NCBI GenBank assembly: GCA_016792785.1
Contig: JAEUML010000226.1
Location: forward strand, 1 to 64,000
Source: Alphaproteobacteria bacterium
GTDB taxonomy: Bacteria > Pseudomonadota > Alphaproteobacteria > Micropepsales > Micropepsaceae
Reading direction: 5' to 3'
DNA length: 64,000 nt
Made by a program: the position numbers and the translations under genes. The notes below the pieces were generated by a model. That model was not told where the DNA came from. It searched no databases and worked only from the letters and a program-made list of their open reading frames with translations. Positions 15,607 to 23,881 of the stretch are shown here, one piece after another. The stretch's first letter is position 1. Every line of letters begins with the position of its first letter.

Positions 15607-17874
15607 ATGCGCGCGATTGCACAGTTTGTTGTTGTGGTTGGAGTGGTTCTGGGCGTCGCGAGTTGCGCGGTGTTCACACCGTTGCCCGAGCCGCGGACGC
15701 TGGAGCAGCGGCTGGCGATGCTTCCGACGAAGGGTCTCCCGGTCGGTGCGCCTGTGACGGTGTGGTGGAACGAGCGGCACGTGCCGTTCATCGAAGCCGC
15801 GAGCGACCGCGATGCGGCATTCACGCTGGGGCTCGTGCATGCGCATTTGCGGCTTGGACAGATGGAGGTGATGCGGCGGGTTTCGCAAGCGCGCATCTCC
15901 GAGATGGCGGGGCCCATCCCGCAAGTCGGCGACATCGAGCATGCGCTGCGCATCCTCAATCTCGGCAAGACATCGAGCGCGGTCTATGCCGCGATGCCCG
16001 CCGACACGAAGGCGTGGCTCGACGCCTTCGTCGAGGGCGTCAATTTCTATCAAGCGAACGCGACGGAGCTGCCGCACGAATATGCACTGCTTGGCCTCGA
16101 TAGGGAGCCGTGGCGGAGCGAGGAGATTCTGACCATCGGGCGGCTCGCCTCGGTCGACGTGTCGTGGCTCGTCTGGATCCGGCTGATGCCGCTACGCGAA
16201 CGCGAGGACTGGCCCGATCTGTGGCGGCAGGTTTTGGAAGAGGGAACCACGTCGGCGCCGAGCTTCGCTTGGACGTCGAGCAACGCAGCGAACGAGTTCT
16301 CGCGCCTGCTCTCGACGATGAGCCGCACGGGATCGAATTCGATGGCGGTCTCGGCCGCGAAGACCGGCACGGGCGCCGCGATGATCGCAAGCGATCCGCA
16401 TCTTGGCATCAGTCTGCCCAACCTTTGGGTTCTGGCCGGCGTGAAGTCGCCTTCGTACAACATGGTGGGCTTCATGGTGCCGGGCGTGCCCTTCGTCGCG
16501 GTCGGGCGGAACGAGAACATCGCCTGGGGCGGCACGAACATGCGTTCGGCCGGCAGCGATCTCTTCGACGTGAGCGGCTTGCCCGCGGACCAGATCAACG
16601 AGCGCACGGTCTCGGTCGAGACGCGCTGGTGGTTCGATTCGGAATACAAGATTCGCGAAACACCCTATGGACCCATCTTGTCGGATGCGGCGCTCCTGCC
16701 GAAGCGCCAGGGGGATCAATTCGCCTTGCGCTGGATCGGGCACTATCCGTCGGACGAATTCACCGCGATGCTGCGCGTCAACCGCGCGAAAGATTGGAAC
16801 GAGTTCCGTTCGGCGCTCGAGGGCTTTTCGATCTCACCGCAGAACTTCGTCTATGCGGACGTGCGCGGCAATATCGGACAAGTGACCGCAACGCACTTGC
16901 CGAAGCGGTCGAAAGAACTGCCGAAGGATTTGATCCGGCCGCTTTCGGACGCGGCCGCCTGGGACGAGATCGTGACGTCGCGCGACCTGCCGTCATCCTT
17001 TAATCCAAAGGAGGGGTTCCTGGCATCGGCCAACAACCGCGGTGCGGAGGCGCAGATTCCGATCGGCTATTTCTTCTCGGCCGACGACCGCGTGACGCGG
17101 ATGCAGGAACTGCTCGGCGCCAAGGCGCGCGTCACAGTCGACGATCTGAAGCGCGTGCAGATGGATACTTATTCGCGCTCGTCGGTGGCAATGCGCGATG
17201 CCTTCGTCGCGCGCATCCGGCGCGAGACGCCGGAGCTTTCGGCCGAGCAGTCGCGTATCGTCGAGCGCATCGCGGCGTGGAACGGCCGCTATGACCGCGA
17301 CAATGCGGACGCCGTGGCGTTCGAGGCAACGATGGCGGCGTTCATGCCGGCTGCCTTCGCGGCGGAGGAAATACTCGCGTTCGATGCGGCGGGCAGCGCC
17401 TATGCGCGTGTGGCAGGGCAAGTCGCCGCAATCGACGGCGCGAAGTTTCGCGCGGCGCTGGTCGAAGGGCTGAAAGCGGCGGAGACGGCGGTCAAAACCT
17501 ATGCCGCCTGGGGCGACATGCACCGGATGGTCGTGCAAGCGCAGTTCGCGGCGATCCCGGTCATCGGCGGGCGCTATGTGTTCGACGATGTGCCGGCTGC
17601 GGGATCGAGCGAGACGCTGCTCAAGACCGACCACGACACCTCGGCCGAGAGGCATCCGACGCGTTATGGCGCGCAGGCGCGGCATGTGTCGGACCTGTCG
17701 GACCCGGACGCGAATTGGTTCGTCATGCTGGGCGGCAACGACGGATGGTACAATTCCTCGACGTTCCGCGATCAAGTGGAGTCGTTCCAACGTGGGACGT
17801 CCTACCAGGTGCCGCTGAAGATCGACAGTGTGCGCGCGTCGTTCAAACACAAGACCGTTCTCAACGCCCCATGA
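15607..17874 (+). CDS. Penicillin acylase family (Ntn-hydrolase) lipoprotein
   Basis: A 755-residue protein. It starts with a lipoprotein signal, with the lipobox cysteine at residue 20 (LGVASC). The Ntn-hydrolase nucleophile is probably Ser243 in TGSNSMAVS, where the precursor would be cut between alpha and beta chains. The following ASDPHLGISLPNLW and the VGRNENIAWGGTN segment fit the family. Members cleave amide bonds of penicillins, cephalosporins, acyl-homoserine lactones or other N-acyl compounds, in the periplasm. The stop overlaps the GH3 start (ATGA), so the two are coupled. The substrate cannot be told. Confidence 0.88.
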   Translation: MRAIAQFVVVVGVVLGVASCAVFTPLPEPRTLEQRLAMLPTKGLPVGAPVTVWWNERHVPFIEAASDRDAAFTLGLVHAHLRLGQMEVMRRVSQARISEMAGPIPQVGDIEHALRILNLGKTSSAVYAAMPADTKAWLDAFVEGVNFYQANATELPHEYALLGLDREPWRSEEILTIGRLASVDVSWLVWIRLMPLREREDWPDLWRQVLEEGTTSAPSFAWTSSNAANEFSRLLSTMSRTGSNSMAVSAAKTGTGAAMIASDPHLGISLPNLWVLAGVKSPSYNMVGFMVPGVPFVAVGRNENIAWGGTNMRSAGSDLFDVSGLPADQINERTVSVETRWWFDSEYKIRETPYGPILSDAALLPKRQGDQFALRWIGHYPSDEFTAMLRVNRAKDWNEFRSALEGFSISPQNFVYADVRGNIGQVTATHLPKRSKELPKDLIRPLSDAAAWDEIVTSRDLPSSFNPKEGFLASANNRGAEAQIPIGYFFSADDRVTRMQELLGAKARVTVDDLKRVQMDTYSRSSVAMRDAFVARIRRETPELSAEQSRIVERIAAWNGRYDRDNADAVAFEATMAAFMPAAFAAEEILAFDAAGSAYARVAGQVAAIDGAKFRAALVEGLKAAETAVKTYAAWGDMHRMVVQAQFAAIPVIGGRYVFDDVPAAGSSETLLKTDHDTSAERHPTRYGAQARHVSDLSDPDANWFVMLGGNDGWYNSSTFRDQVESFQRGTSYQVPLKIDSVRASFKHKTVLNAP

Positions 17875-19385
17875 TGGACTTCACGCCGGCGCTGAAACTG
17901 TTTGCGCGGCGGCGTCGGGCGCATCTTGCGCGGCTCGACAATGTGGCGGCTCAGGAACGGCAACTCGCGAAGCTGGTCGCGAAGGCCAAGGGTACGAAAT
18001 TCGGGCGGGATCACGGGTTCGACCGCATCAAGACCGTCGCCGACTTCCAGGCGGCGGTGCCGCTCCGGCGTTACGACGATTTCTGGAAGGCGTATTGGAA
18101 ACCTGCGTTTCCGGTGATCGAGAACGTCACCTGGCCGGGGCGTGTGCCCTATTTCGCCGTGACTTCCGGCACGACCGCCGGCGCGTCGAAGTACATTCCG
18201 GTGACAGCCGACATGAACCGCTCGAACACGCTTGCGGGTCTCGACCTGCTGACGCATCACGTGACGGCGCGGCCCAAGTCACGCGTCTTCGGCGGCAAGA
18301 GTTTCATGCTGGGCGGTTCGACCGACCTTGTGCGCGAAGCGAACGGCGTGTTCTCCGGCGACCTTTCGGGCATTGCGATCAAGCGGCTGCCGTGGTGGGC
18401 GCGGCAGTTCGCGTTCCCGCCGATCGAGCTCGCGCTGATCACGGACTGGGAAGAGAAGGTGCGGCGGCTCGCGACGCTGTCGGTCGAGAGCGACATTCGC
18501 GTGATCACGGGCACGCCGTCGTGGCTCTTGATCTTGTTCGATCGGCAACAGGCGAACGCCGGGCGGCCGGTAAGCGCGCGGGAGCTTTATCCGAACCTCG
18601 AAATGCTGGTGCACGGTGGGGTCAACTTCAAACCGTATCGTGCGCGGTTTGAGCAGTTCCTGGCCGGCGGCGCGGAGCTGCGCGAGGTTTATCCCGCGTC
18701 CGAGGGATTCATCGCGCTTCAGGACGAGCGACCCGAGGACGGGTTGCGGCTGCTCACTGACACGGGGCTCTTCTTCGAATTCGTTCCGGTCGAGGAACTC
18801 GATTCGCCGAACCCCACGCGCCACTGGATCGGCAACGCCGAGGCGGGAGTGAATTACACGATCGTGTTGTCAACGTGCTCAGGATGCTGGGGTTACGTGA
18901 TCGGCGACACGGTGAGGTTCGTGTCGCTGAACCCGCCGCGGCTGCTGATCACGGGGCGTACGAGCTATTCGCTGTCGGCGTTCGGCGAGCATCTGATCGG
19001 TGAGGAGATCGAAGACGCGGTTGCTGCAGCCGCGGCGGCGGGCGGTTTGACGGTGACCGATTTCTCCGTGGGCGCCGTTTATCCCAAGGCTGCCGGCGAA
19101 CTCGGCGGGCATTTGTACATCGTCGAATTCGAGGCCCTGCCCTCCTCCGCCGCGGGGGCGGCATTCGCCAAAGCGATCGACGAGACGCTGAAAGCGCGCA
19201 ACGACGACTATCGCGCGCACCGGTCGGACGGGTTCGGAATGCACGCGCCCGACGTTCGTGCGGTGCCGCCTGGGACCTTCGCACGGTGGATGAAATCGCG
19301 CGGGCGCATGGGCGGCCAGAATAAAGTGCCGCGCATCATCAACGATCAGCAGCTGTTCCACGACCTCGTGCACTTTACGGCGTGA
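17871..19385 (+). CDS. GH3 family acyl-adenylate/amide synthetase-like protein
   Basis: A 504-residue protein. The nucleotide-binding motif is seen in FAVTSGTTAGASKYIPVT. YPASEGFIALQDE and LITGRTSYSLSAFGEHL further match the GH3 fold, an adenylating enzyme family that in plants conjugates amino acids to jasmonate, auxin or benzoates. Bacterial members are poorly characterised. It starts at ATG 17871 (a second ATG at 17874), overlapping the penicillin-acylase stop by 4 nt. The coupling of a ligase that may form amide bonds with a hydrolase that may cut them is suggestive. Confidence 0.85.
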   Translation: MMDFTPALKLFARRRRAHLARLDNVAAQERQLAKLVAKAKGTKFGRDHGFDRIKTVADFQAAVPLRRYDDFWKAYWKPAFPVIENVTWPGRVPYFAVTSGTTAGASKYIPVTADMNRSNTLAGLDLLTHHVTARPKSRVFGGKSFMLGGSTDLVREANGVFSGDLSGIAIKRLPWWARQFAFPPIELALITDWEEKVRRLATLSVESDIRVITGTPSWLLILFDRQQANAGRPVSARELYPNLEMLVHGGVNFKPYRARFEQFLAGGAELREVYPASEGFIALQDERPEDGLRLLTDTGLFFEFVPVEELDSPNPTRHWIGNAEAGVNYTIVLSTCSGCWGYVIGDTVRFVSLNPPRLLITGRTSYSLSAFGEHLIGEEIEDAVAAAAAAGGLTVTDFSVGAVYPKAAGELGGHLYIVEFEALPSSAAGAAFAKAIDETLKARNDDYRAHRSDGFGMHAPDVRAVPPGTFARWMKSRGRMGGQNKVPRIINDQQLFHDLVHFTA

Positions 19386-19398
19386 AAGCCTTTCGGGC

Positions 19399-20334
19399 AT
19401 GGTGCCCCGCCTCACACGCGGGATGGTTCGCTTGCAAGCCCTGTTCATCGGCCAGACCTATATCGACATTACGTTCCTGACCGACTCCATACCGACCGGC
19501 GACGAGAAGACCGTCGCACGCGACTATGCGGTCGCTTTCGGCGGCAACGCGGTAACGGCCGCGTTCGCGTGCGCGAAACTTGGGATCGTGCCCGATCTTT
19601 TGACGACGATGGCCGACGATTGGCTGGGGCGGATGTTCATGGACATGGCGGCGGCCTATCGCATTCCCCTGCACGCGCGCAAAGTCGCCCGGTCGTCGCT
19701 GTCGTTCATCATGCCGAACGACGGCAAGCGCGCGATCGTGCGCTGCCGCGACGATCACTATCTACATCCGTTTCCGACGCTCAATCTCGACGGCTGCAAG
19801 GTGCTGCATCTCGACGGGCATCAACCGGATGCGGCGATGACCTATGCGAAGCTTGCACGCGAACGCGGCGTGCTGGTATCGCTGGACGGCGGCGGCGTGC
19901 GCGCGAACACGATGGAGTTGCTCGATTTCGTGGACGTTGCGATCGTCGGCGAACGGTTTTGCGAGCAGCTGCAGAAGACGCCCGAGCAAGTGCTTCAGTT
20001 GCTGCGGGAGCGGGGCTGCCGTGTCGGCGGCGTGACGTTGGGCGAGCGCGGCCTGCTTTGGTTTGAGGCGGGGGCAGAGACACGGTTGATGCCGGCGCTG
20101 CGCGTACCGGAAGACCGGGTGATCGACACGAACGGCGCGGGAGACCTTTTCCACGGCGCCTATGTCTACTCGTGGCTGAGCCGGCCGCAGGCGCGGTGGG
20201 AATTCCATTTCCGTTTCGCCCGGGCAGCCTCGGCCTATGGGGTGCAGCATTTAGGCAATGAGGCGCGACTGCCACGGCCCAGCGACGTGTTTGCAACAGC
20301 GGAATCTTTCGGGGACGCGCTGCAGCCCACTTGA
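19399..20334 (+). CDS. PfkB-family carbohydrate kinase
   Basis: A 311-residue protein from ATG 19399, or 303 residues from ATG 19423. The N-terminal FGGNAVTAAFACAKLG matches the first PfkB signature, and the C-terminal signature DTNGAGDLFHGAYVYSW holds the catalytic aspartate in GAGD. These kinases phosphorylate sugars or nucleosides; the substrate cannot be read here. It sits 13 nt after the GH3 gene, so the two are likely one transcript. Its relation to acyl metabolism is unclear. Confidence 0.85.
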   Translation: MVPRLTRGMVRLQALFIGQTYIDITFLTDSIPTGDEKTVARDYAVAFGGNAVTAAFACAKLGIVPDLLTTMADDWLGRMFMDMAAAYRIPLHARKVARSSLSFIMPNDGKRAIVRCRDDHYLHPFPTLNLDGCKVLHLDGHQPDAAMTYAKLARERGVLVSLDGGGVRANTMELLDFVDVAIVGERFCEQLQKTPEQVLQLLRERGCRVGGVTLGERGLLWFEAGAETRLMPALRVPEDRVIDTNGAGDLFHGAYVYSWLSRPQARWEFHFRFARAASAYGVQHLGNEARLPRPSDVFATAESFGDALQPT

Positions 20335-20348
20335 AAGGGCTGGAAGAA

Positions 20349-20361
20349 TGACAATTTGTCA
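20349..20361. promoter_or_regulatory. Palindrome TGACAA-T-TTGTCA
   Basis: A perfect 6-bp inverted repeat around a single T, 42 nt before the chosen start of the COQ4-like gene. TTGAAA at 20331-20336 could be a -35 element just upstream, with no good -10. The form suits a dimeric regulator, but no regulator gene is near. Confidence 0.4.
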
Positions 20362-20403
20362 GTTATGAAAGCGACGTCACTGTCGGCTCGCCCGAGGGTC
20401 CTC

Positions 20404-21192
20404 ATGTCTCTTGCCGAAACCTACTTGCCAGAAGTTTCCCGTACCACGCCCGCCATCGACGAGCGGCCGTTTCGTATGCAGCCGCTGAAGGCGCTGCGCG
20501 CGCTCAGCCGGCTGCTCAAGGACAAGGAAGACACGGCGCAAGTGTTCGAGATCATGCGCGCGCTTTCCGGACGCTCGATCCCAAACGGCTATTCGCGGCT
20601 GATTTCCACGCCGACCGGCGGGACGATTGCGTTCCGGCATCAGGAACTCGCCGACATATTGTCGGATCAGGCGTTCTTGTCGCGTCTGCCGGAAGGCAGC
20701 GTCGGACGCGCCTATCTCAACTTTACAACCAGCGAGAACATCTCGGCCCAGGGCCTTATCGAAGAGAGCCGCAAAGGTATCGACGAGACAATCGACAGTG
20801 CGCATCCCTACGCTTGGTACGGACGGCGTCTGCGCGACATCCACGACCTGTGGCATGTGCTCACTGGTTATGGCCGCGATGCGCTCGGTGAGACATGCAT
20901 CGTCGCGTTCTCCTACGCGCAGACGAAGTCGCATGGATTTGGACTTATCGCGGCGGCGGGGGCGTTGAAGCTGCGCTCCGAGGTGAAGGGCTATCCGTTC
21001 GCCAAGGCTGTTTGGCAAGCCTATCGCAACGGGCGCAAGGCCGCGTGGTTGCCGGGCGAGGATTATGTCCGGCTGCTGAGCGAAGATTTGGCCACCGCAC
21101 GGGCGCGGCTGAACATCGCGCGGCCGACGGTCTATGACGCCATCCCCTCAAGCGTCCGCAACGGCAACGGCGAGATGATCGCCGCCGCCTGA
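20404..21192 (+). CDS. COQ4 family protein (ubiquinone biosynthesis)
   Basis: A 262-residue protein. The COQ4 zinc motif HDxxH-x11-E is intact (RDIHDLWHVLTGYGRDALGE). The upstream ERPFRMQPLKALRALSRLL and EDTAQVFEIMRALSG also fit the family. Eukaryotic COQ4 is needed for coenzyme Q assembly and has been linked to oxidative decarboxylation of the ring carbon; bacterial members presumably do something comparable. ATG 20404 has GAGGG upstream; in-frame starts at 20356 (TTG) and 20365 (ATG) are also possible. It lies among acyl-metabolism genes, not with other ubi genes. Confidence 0.85.
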   Translation: MSLAETYLPEVSRTTPAIDERPFRMQPLKALRALSRLLKDKEDTAQVFEIMRALSGRSIPNGYSRLISTPTGGTIAFRHQELADILSDQAFLSRLPEGSVGRAYLNFTTSENISAQGLIEESRKGIDETIDSAHPYAWYGRRLRDIHDLWHVLTGYGRDALGETCIVAFSYAQTKSHGFGLIAAAGALKLRSEVKGYPFAKAVWQAYRNGRKAAWLPGEDYVRLLSEDLATARARLNIARPTVYDAIPSSVRNGNGEMIAAA

Positions 21193-21267
21193 CGGCCGGC
21201 CGCTTGCAATCGCCGTCCGAAGCGTCCCACAGTTCTCGAACGCTTAGACATTCGAGGACGACGACGC

Positions 21268-22068
21268 ATGAGCTACTCAACGATCAAATTCGACAGCCAG
21301 GCCCCCGTCGCGGTGATCACGCTGAACCGGCCCGAGCGGCTCAACGCGTGGACGCCCAAGATGAGCGAAGAGATGGCGGACGCCATCGAACGCGCGAACG
21401 GCGACCGCTCGATCGGCGCGATCGTGGTGACCGGCGAGGGGCGCGGGTTCTGCGCCGGGGCCGATATCGAAAGCACGTTCAAGTCGCGGATCGACGGTCA
21501 GGATCCGGGTTCCAATACTTCGCAAGGCCAAGGCGGGTTGCCACGGGGGCTCGATTGGATCGGACTCGTTCGGTCGTCGAAGCCTTTGATCGCAGCCGTC
21601 AACGGGCCCGCGGTCGGGATCGGCGTGACGATGATCCTGCCGTTCGACATTATCGTGGCTTCGGAGCTTGCCAAGTTCGGACTTGCTTTCGTGAAGATGG
21701 GCATCGTGCCCGAACTTGCGTCGAGCCACTTCCTGATCAGCCGTGTCGGTTGGGGCAAGGCTAGCGAACTTATGCTCACTGCGCGGCTGATCGACGGGCG
21801 CGAGGCCGAGGCGTGCGGTCTTGCGCAATATGTCACGCCGCACGAGGGCCTGATGCCCAAAGCCTATGAATTGGGCAAAGCGATGTCGGCCAATCCCGAC
21901 CCGATGTTGCGCATGACCAAGGATTTGCTCTCGAAGAACGCGTGCGAGCAGGACATGGCGCTGGCGCAGAAGCGGGAGACGGACTACTTGCGCGCGTGTT
22001 GGGCAACCGCCGAACACAAAGAGGCGGTGCAGGCGTTTCTGGACAAACGGCCCGCCCGTTTCAGATAG
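21268..22068 (+). CDS. Enoyl-CoA hydratase/isomerase (crotonase) family protein
   Basis: A 266-residue protein. The CoA/oxyanion loops are seen in GEGRGFCAGADIESTF and KPLIAAVNGPAVGIGVTM, and FVKMGIVPELASSHFL carries a glutamate in the usual catalytic region. Members hydrate enoyl-CoAs or catalyse related reactions in beta-oxidation; the precise substrate is open. A GAGGACGACGACGC stretch precedes the ATG. The KASIII-like gene that follows starts within about 45 nt, so they probably belong together. Confidence 0.88.
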   Translation: MSYSTIKFDSQAPVAVITLNRPERLNAWTPKMSEEMADAIERANGDRSIGAIVVTGEGRGFCAGADIESTFKSRIDGQDPGSNTSQGQGGLPRGLDWIGLVRSSKPLIAAVNGPAVGIGVTMILPFDIIVASELAKFGLAFVKMGIVPELASSHFLISRVGWGKASELMLTARLIDGREAEACGLAQYVTPHEGLMPKAYELGKAMSANPDPMLRMTKDLLSKNACEQDMALAQKRETDYLRACWATAEHKEAVQAFLDKRPARFR

Positions 22069-22111
22069 TATGGGACCTAAGCGTTCGGGGGCGCATGGTA
22101 AACGGGTCCCC

Positions 22112-23167
22112 ATGGTTTCGCGTATGCAAGACGTATCCATCGTTGCGACGGCCAGCATCTTGCCGGAGACCGTCGTCACCAACCGCGATATCGGCCAGCG
22201 GCTGATCGACGGCGCGCACGCGCGCAACGTGCGCGACGCCGATGCCGAGGCGACGGCGCGGGCGCGATCGGAACTGATCGAGCAGAAGACCGGATTGCGC
22301 GCGCGGCGGTTTTTCAACGCCGAGGACACGCCGGTCGAGATCGGCACGACGCTGCTCGAGAAGTTGATGGGCGAGAGCGATTGGGCGGCGTTGGACGCGG
22401 TCATCGTCTCCTCTTCGTCGACGCAGGGGTTTCCGGGCTTGTCGCAGCAGATCGTCGTGACGGCACGCGAGCGGCATGGGGCGCTGGCGCATCCCTTCGT
22501 GCTCGATATTTCGAGCAACGCGTGCACAAGCTTCATGTATGCGCTAACCGTGGGCAAAAGCTTGATCCTGGCGATGGGCTATCGCCGGGTCGCGTGTCTT
22601 GCGATCGAGTTCTCGTCGCGCTGCATTGCGTATGATCCGAAGGCATTCGGGATTTCGACGTTGTTCGGCGACGCGGCGGCCGGCGTGCTGCTCGAAGGCG
22701 GGGCGAAGGGCATCGCCGTGCTGAAATCGACGCGCGCTTCGTCGATGGTCGATCCGGGCACGATCGCGCTCATCAAGGGCAGCGGCATGCAGGCGAACGA
22801 TCCTTCGCGCGACGTGCCGATGGATCAGCGCTGGTACATGGCGGGGCCGCCGGTTGCGGTCGGGGCCACGCGCATTCTGGTCGACGAAATCCGACGCACG
22901 CAGGCGGAAGGTCACGCGATCGACTGGCTGATCCCGCATCAGGCGAATTTGACGCGCATTCTTATCCCCGCGTGCAAATCAGCGGGGATCGACCCGAAGC
23001 GGCTCTGCGCCTCGTTCGCGGAGACCGGCAACACGTCGAGTGCCAGCATTCCGCTCTTGCTCGATCAACTCGTGCGCGACGGGCGCGCGCAGAAGGGCGA
23101 GAACGCGCTCCTCATCGGGTTCGGCGCGAGTTTTTCGGTTGGGTCGGCGCTGCTGACGTTCAGTTGA
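22112..23167 (+). CDS. 3-oxoacyl-ACP synthase III (FabH-like ketosynthase)
   Basis: A 351-residue protein with an intact thiolase-fold triad: Cys138 in SSNACTSF, His276 in IPHQAN, and Asn307 in ETGNTSSASIP. The alignment of these motifs fits KASIII enzymes that condense an acyl-CoA starter with malonyl-ACP; related enzymes make hydrocarbons or secondary metabolites. The reading frame can extend back to ATG 22070, overlapping the crotonase end, or start at 22124; I chose 22112. It may be a specialised, non-housekeeping ketosynthase, since other fatty-acid synthesis genes are absent here. Confidence 0.87.
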   Translation: MVSRMQDVSIVATASILPETVVTNRDIGQRLIDGAHARNVRDADAEATARARSELIEQKTGLRARRFFNAEDTPVEIGTTLLEKLMGESDWAALDAVIVSSSSTQGFPGLSQQIVVTARERHGALAHPFVLDISSNACTSFMYALTVGKSLILAMGYRRVACLAIEFSSRCIAYDPKAFGISTLFGDAAAGVLLEGGAKGIAVLKSTRASSMVDPGTIALIKGSGMQANDPSRDVPMDQRWYMAGPPVAVGATRILVDEIRRTQAEGHAIDWLIPHQANLTRILIPACKSAGIDPKRLCASFAETGNTSSASIPLLLDQLVRDGRAQKGENALLIGFGASFSVGSALLTFS

Positions 23168-23173
23168 GCGTCG

Positions 23174-23881
23174 TCAGTCGGGCCACGGGAGCTGCGGCAA
23201 GCTTTTCATAGTGATCTTGATCTCCCGCCCACCTGTGCGGCATGCGATGGCGCCCGTGTAGCCCGACGCTGGCTTAAAGGTCGCGAGACGCCACCTATCC
23301 GGTGAATCACCATCGATGCGTTGCACGGCGGCGACCTCATCGCTCGCGAGCGAGACATCGAAGCTGTCGAGGGGATGCGAGAGCCCGTCGCCGATCGCTT
23401 TGACGACCGCTTCCTTACGCGTCCAACAGCGGAAGAACGCCTCGGTCTGCAAGTCCGCGGGCAAGGCGCGCAGCGCAGCCACTTCCGCAGGGGAGAAGAA
23501 ACGACCGGCGATGTCCTCCTTCAAAGGCCTGACGCATTCGACATCGACTCCGATTTCGTGCGCGCGTGTAATGCCGAGAGCTGCCGTGCTCTGCGAATGA
23601 GTGAGGTTGAACTTCTCGGCGCAGCCCTCAAGCGACGGCTTGCCGTGCGCCGCATACGAGAACCGCAGCGCTTCGGGCTCGCGTTTCGTCACCCGCGCCA
23701 AGATCTCGCGCAATCGCCCGCGCGCTACGATAAATCGGTGGCGATCGCGCTCGAACACCAGACGCTCCGCCCGCGCGGTTTCGTCATGGGAGAGCAAGCG
23801 TGCCAGTCTCAGGCGCTCGCTTTCGTCGACGTCAAGCGACCAAACGTAAAGATCGATCTCGACCGGGTTGCCCGCGCTCAT
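23174..23881 (-). CDS. 4'-phosphopantetheinyl transferase (Sfp-like)
   Basis: A 235-residue protein. The motif GVDVECVRPL and the downstream FFRCWTRKEAVVKAIGDGL are the magnesium-binding and CoA-binding signatures of Sfp-type transferases, which activate carrier proteins of polyketide, peptide or fatty-acid systems. The ATG overlaps the ManC gene by 4 nt, so it is co-transcribed with a sugar nucleotide gene. It lies tail-to-tail with the KASIII gene, separated by 6 nt. No carrier protein is seen in the window. Confidence 0.88.
   Translation of the reverse strand: MSAGNPVEIDLYVWSLDVDESERLRLARLLSHDETARAERLVFERDRHRFIVARGRLREILARVTKREPEALRFSYAAHGKPSLEGCAEKFNLTHSQSTAALGITRAHEIGVDVECVRPLKEDIAGRFFSPAEVAALRALPADLQTEAFFRCWTRKEAVVKAIGDGLSHPLDSFDVSLASDEVAAVQRIDGDSPDRWRLATFKPASGYTGAIACRTGGREIKITMKSLPQLPWPD

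Noticed and set aside
14947-16077. A 376-residue minus-strand gene
   Set aside because: Only 14947-15441 has hotdog thioesterase character; the rest is antisense to the penicillin-acylase gene.
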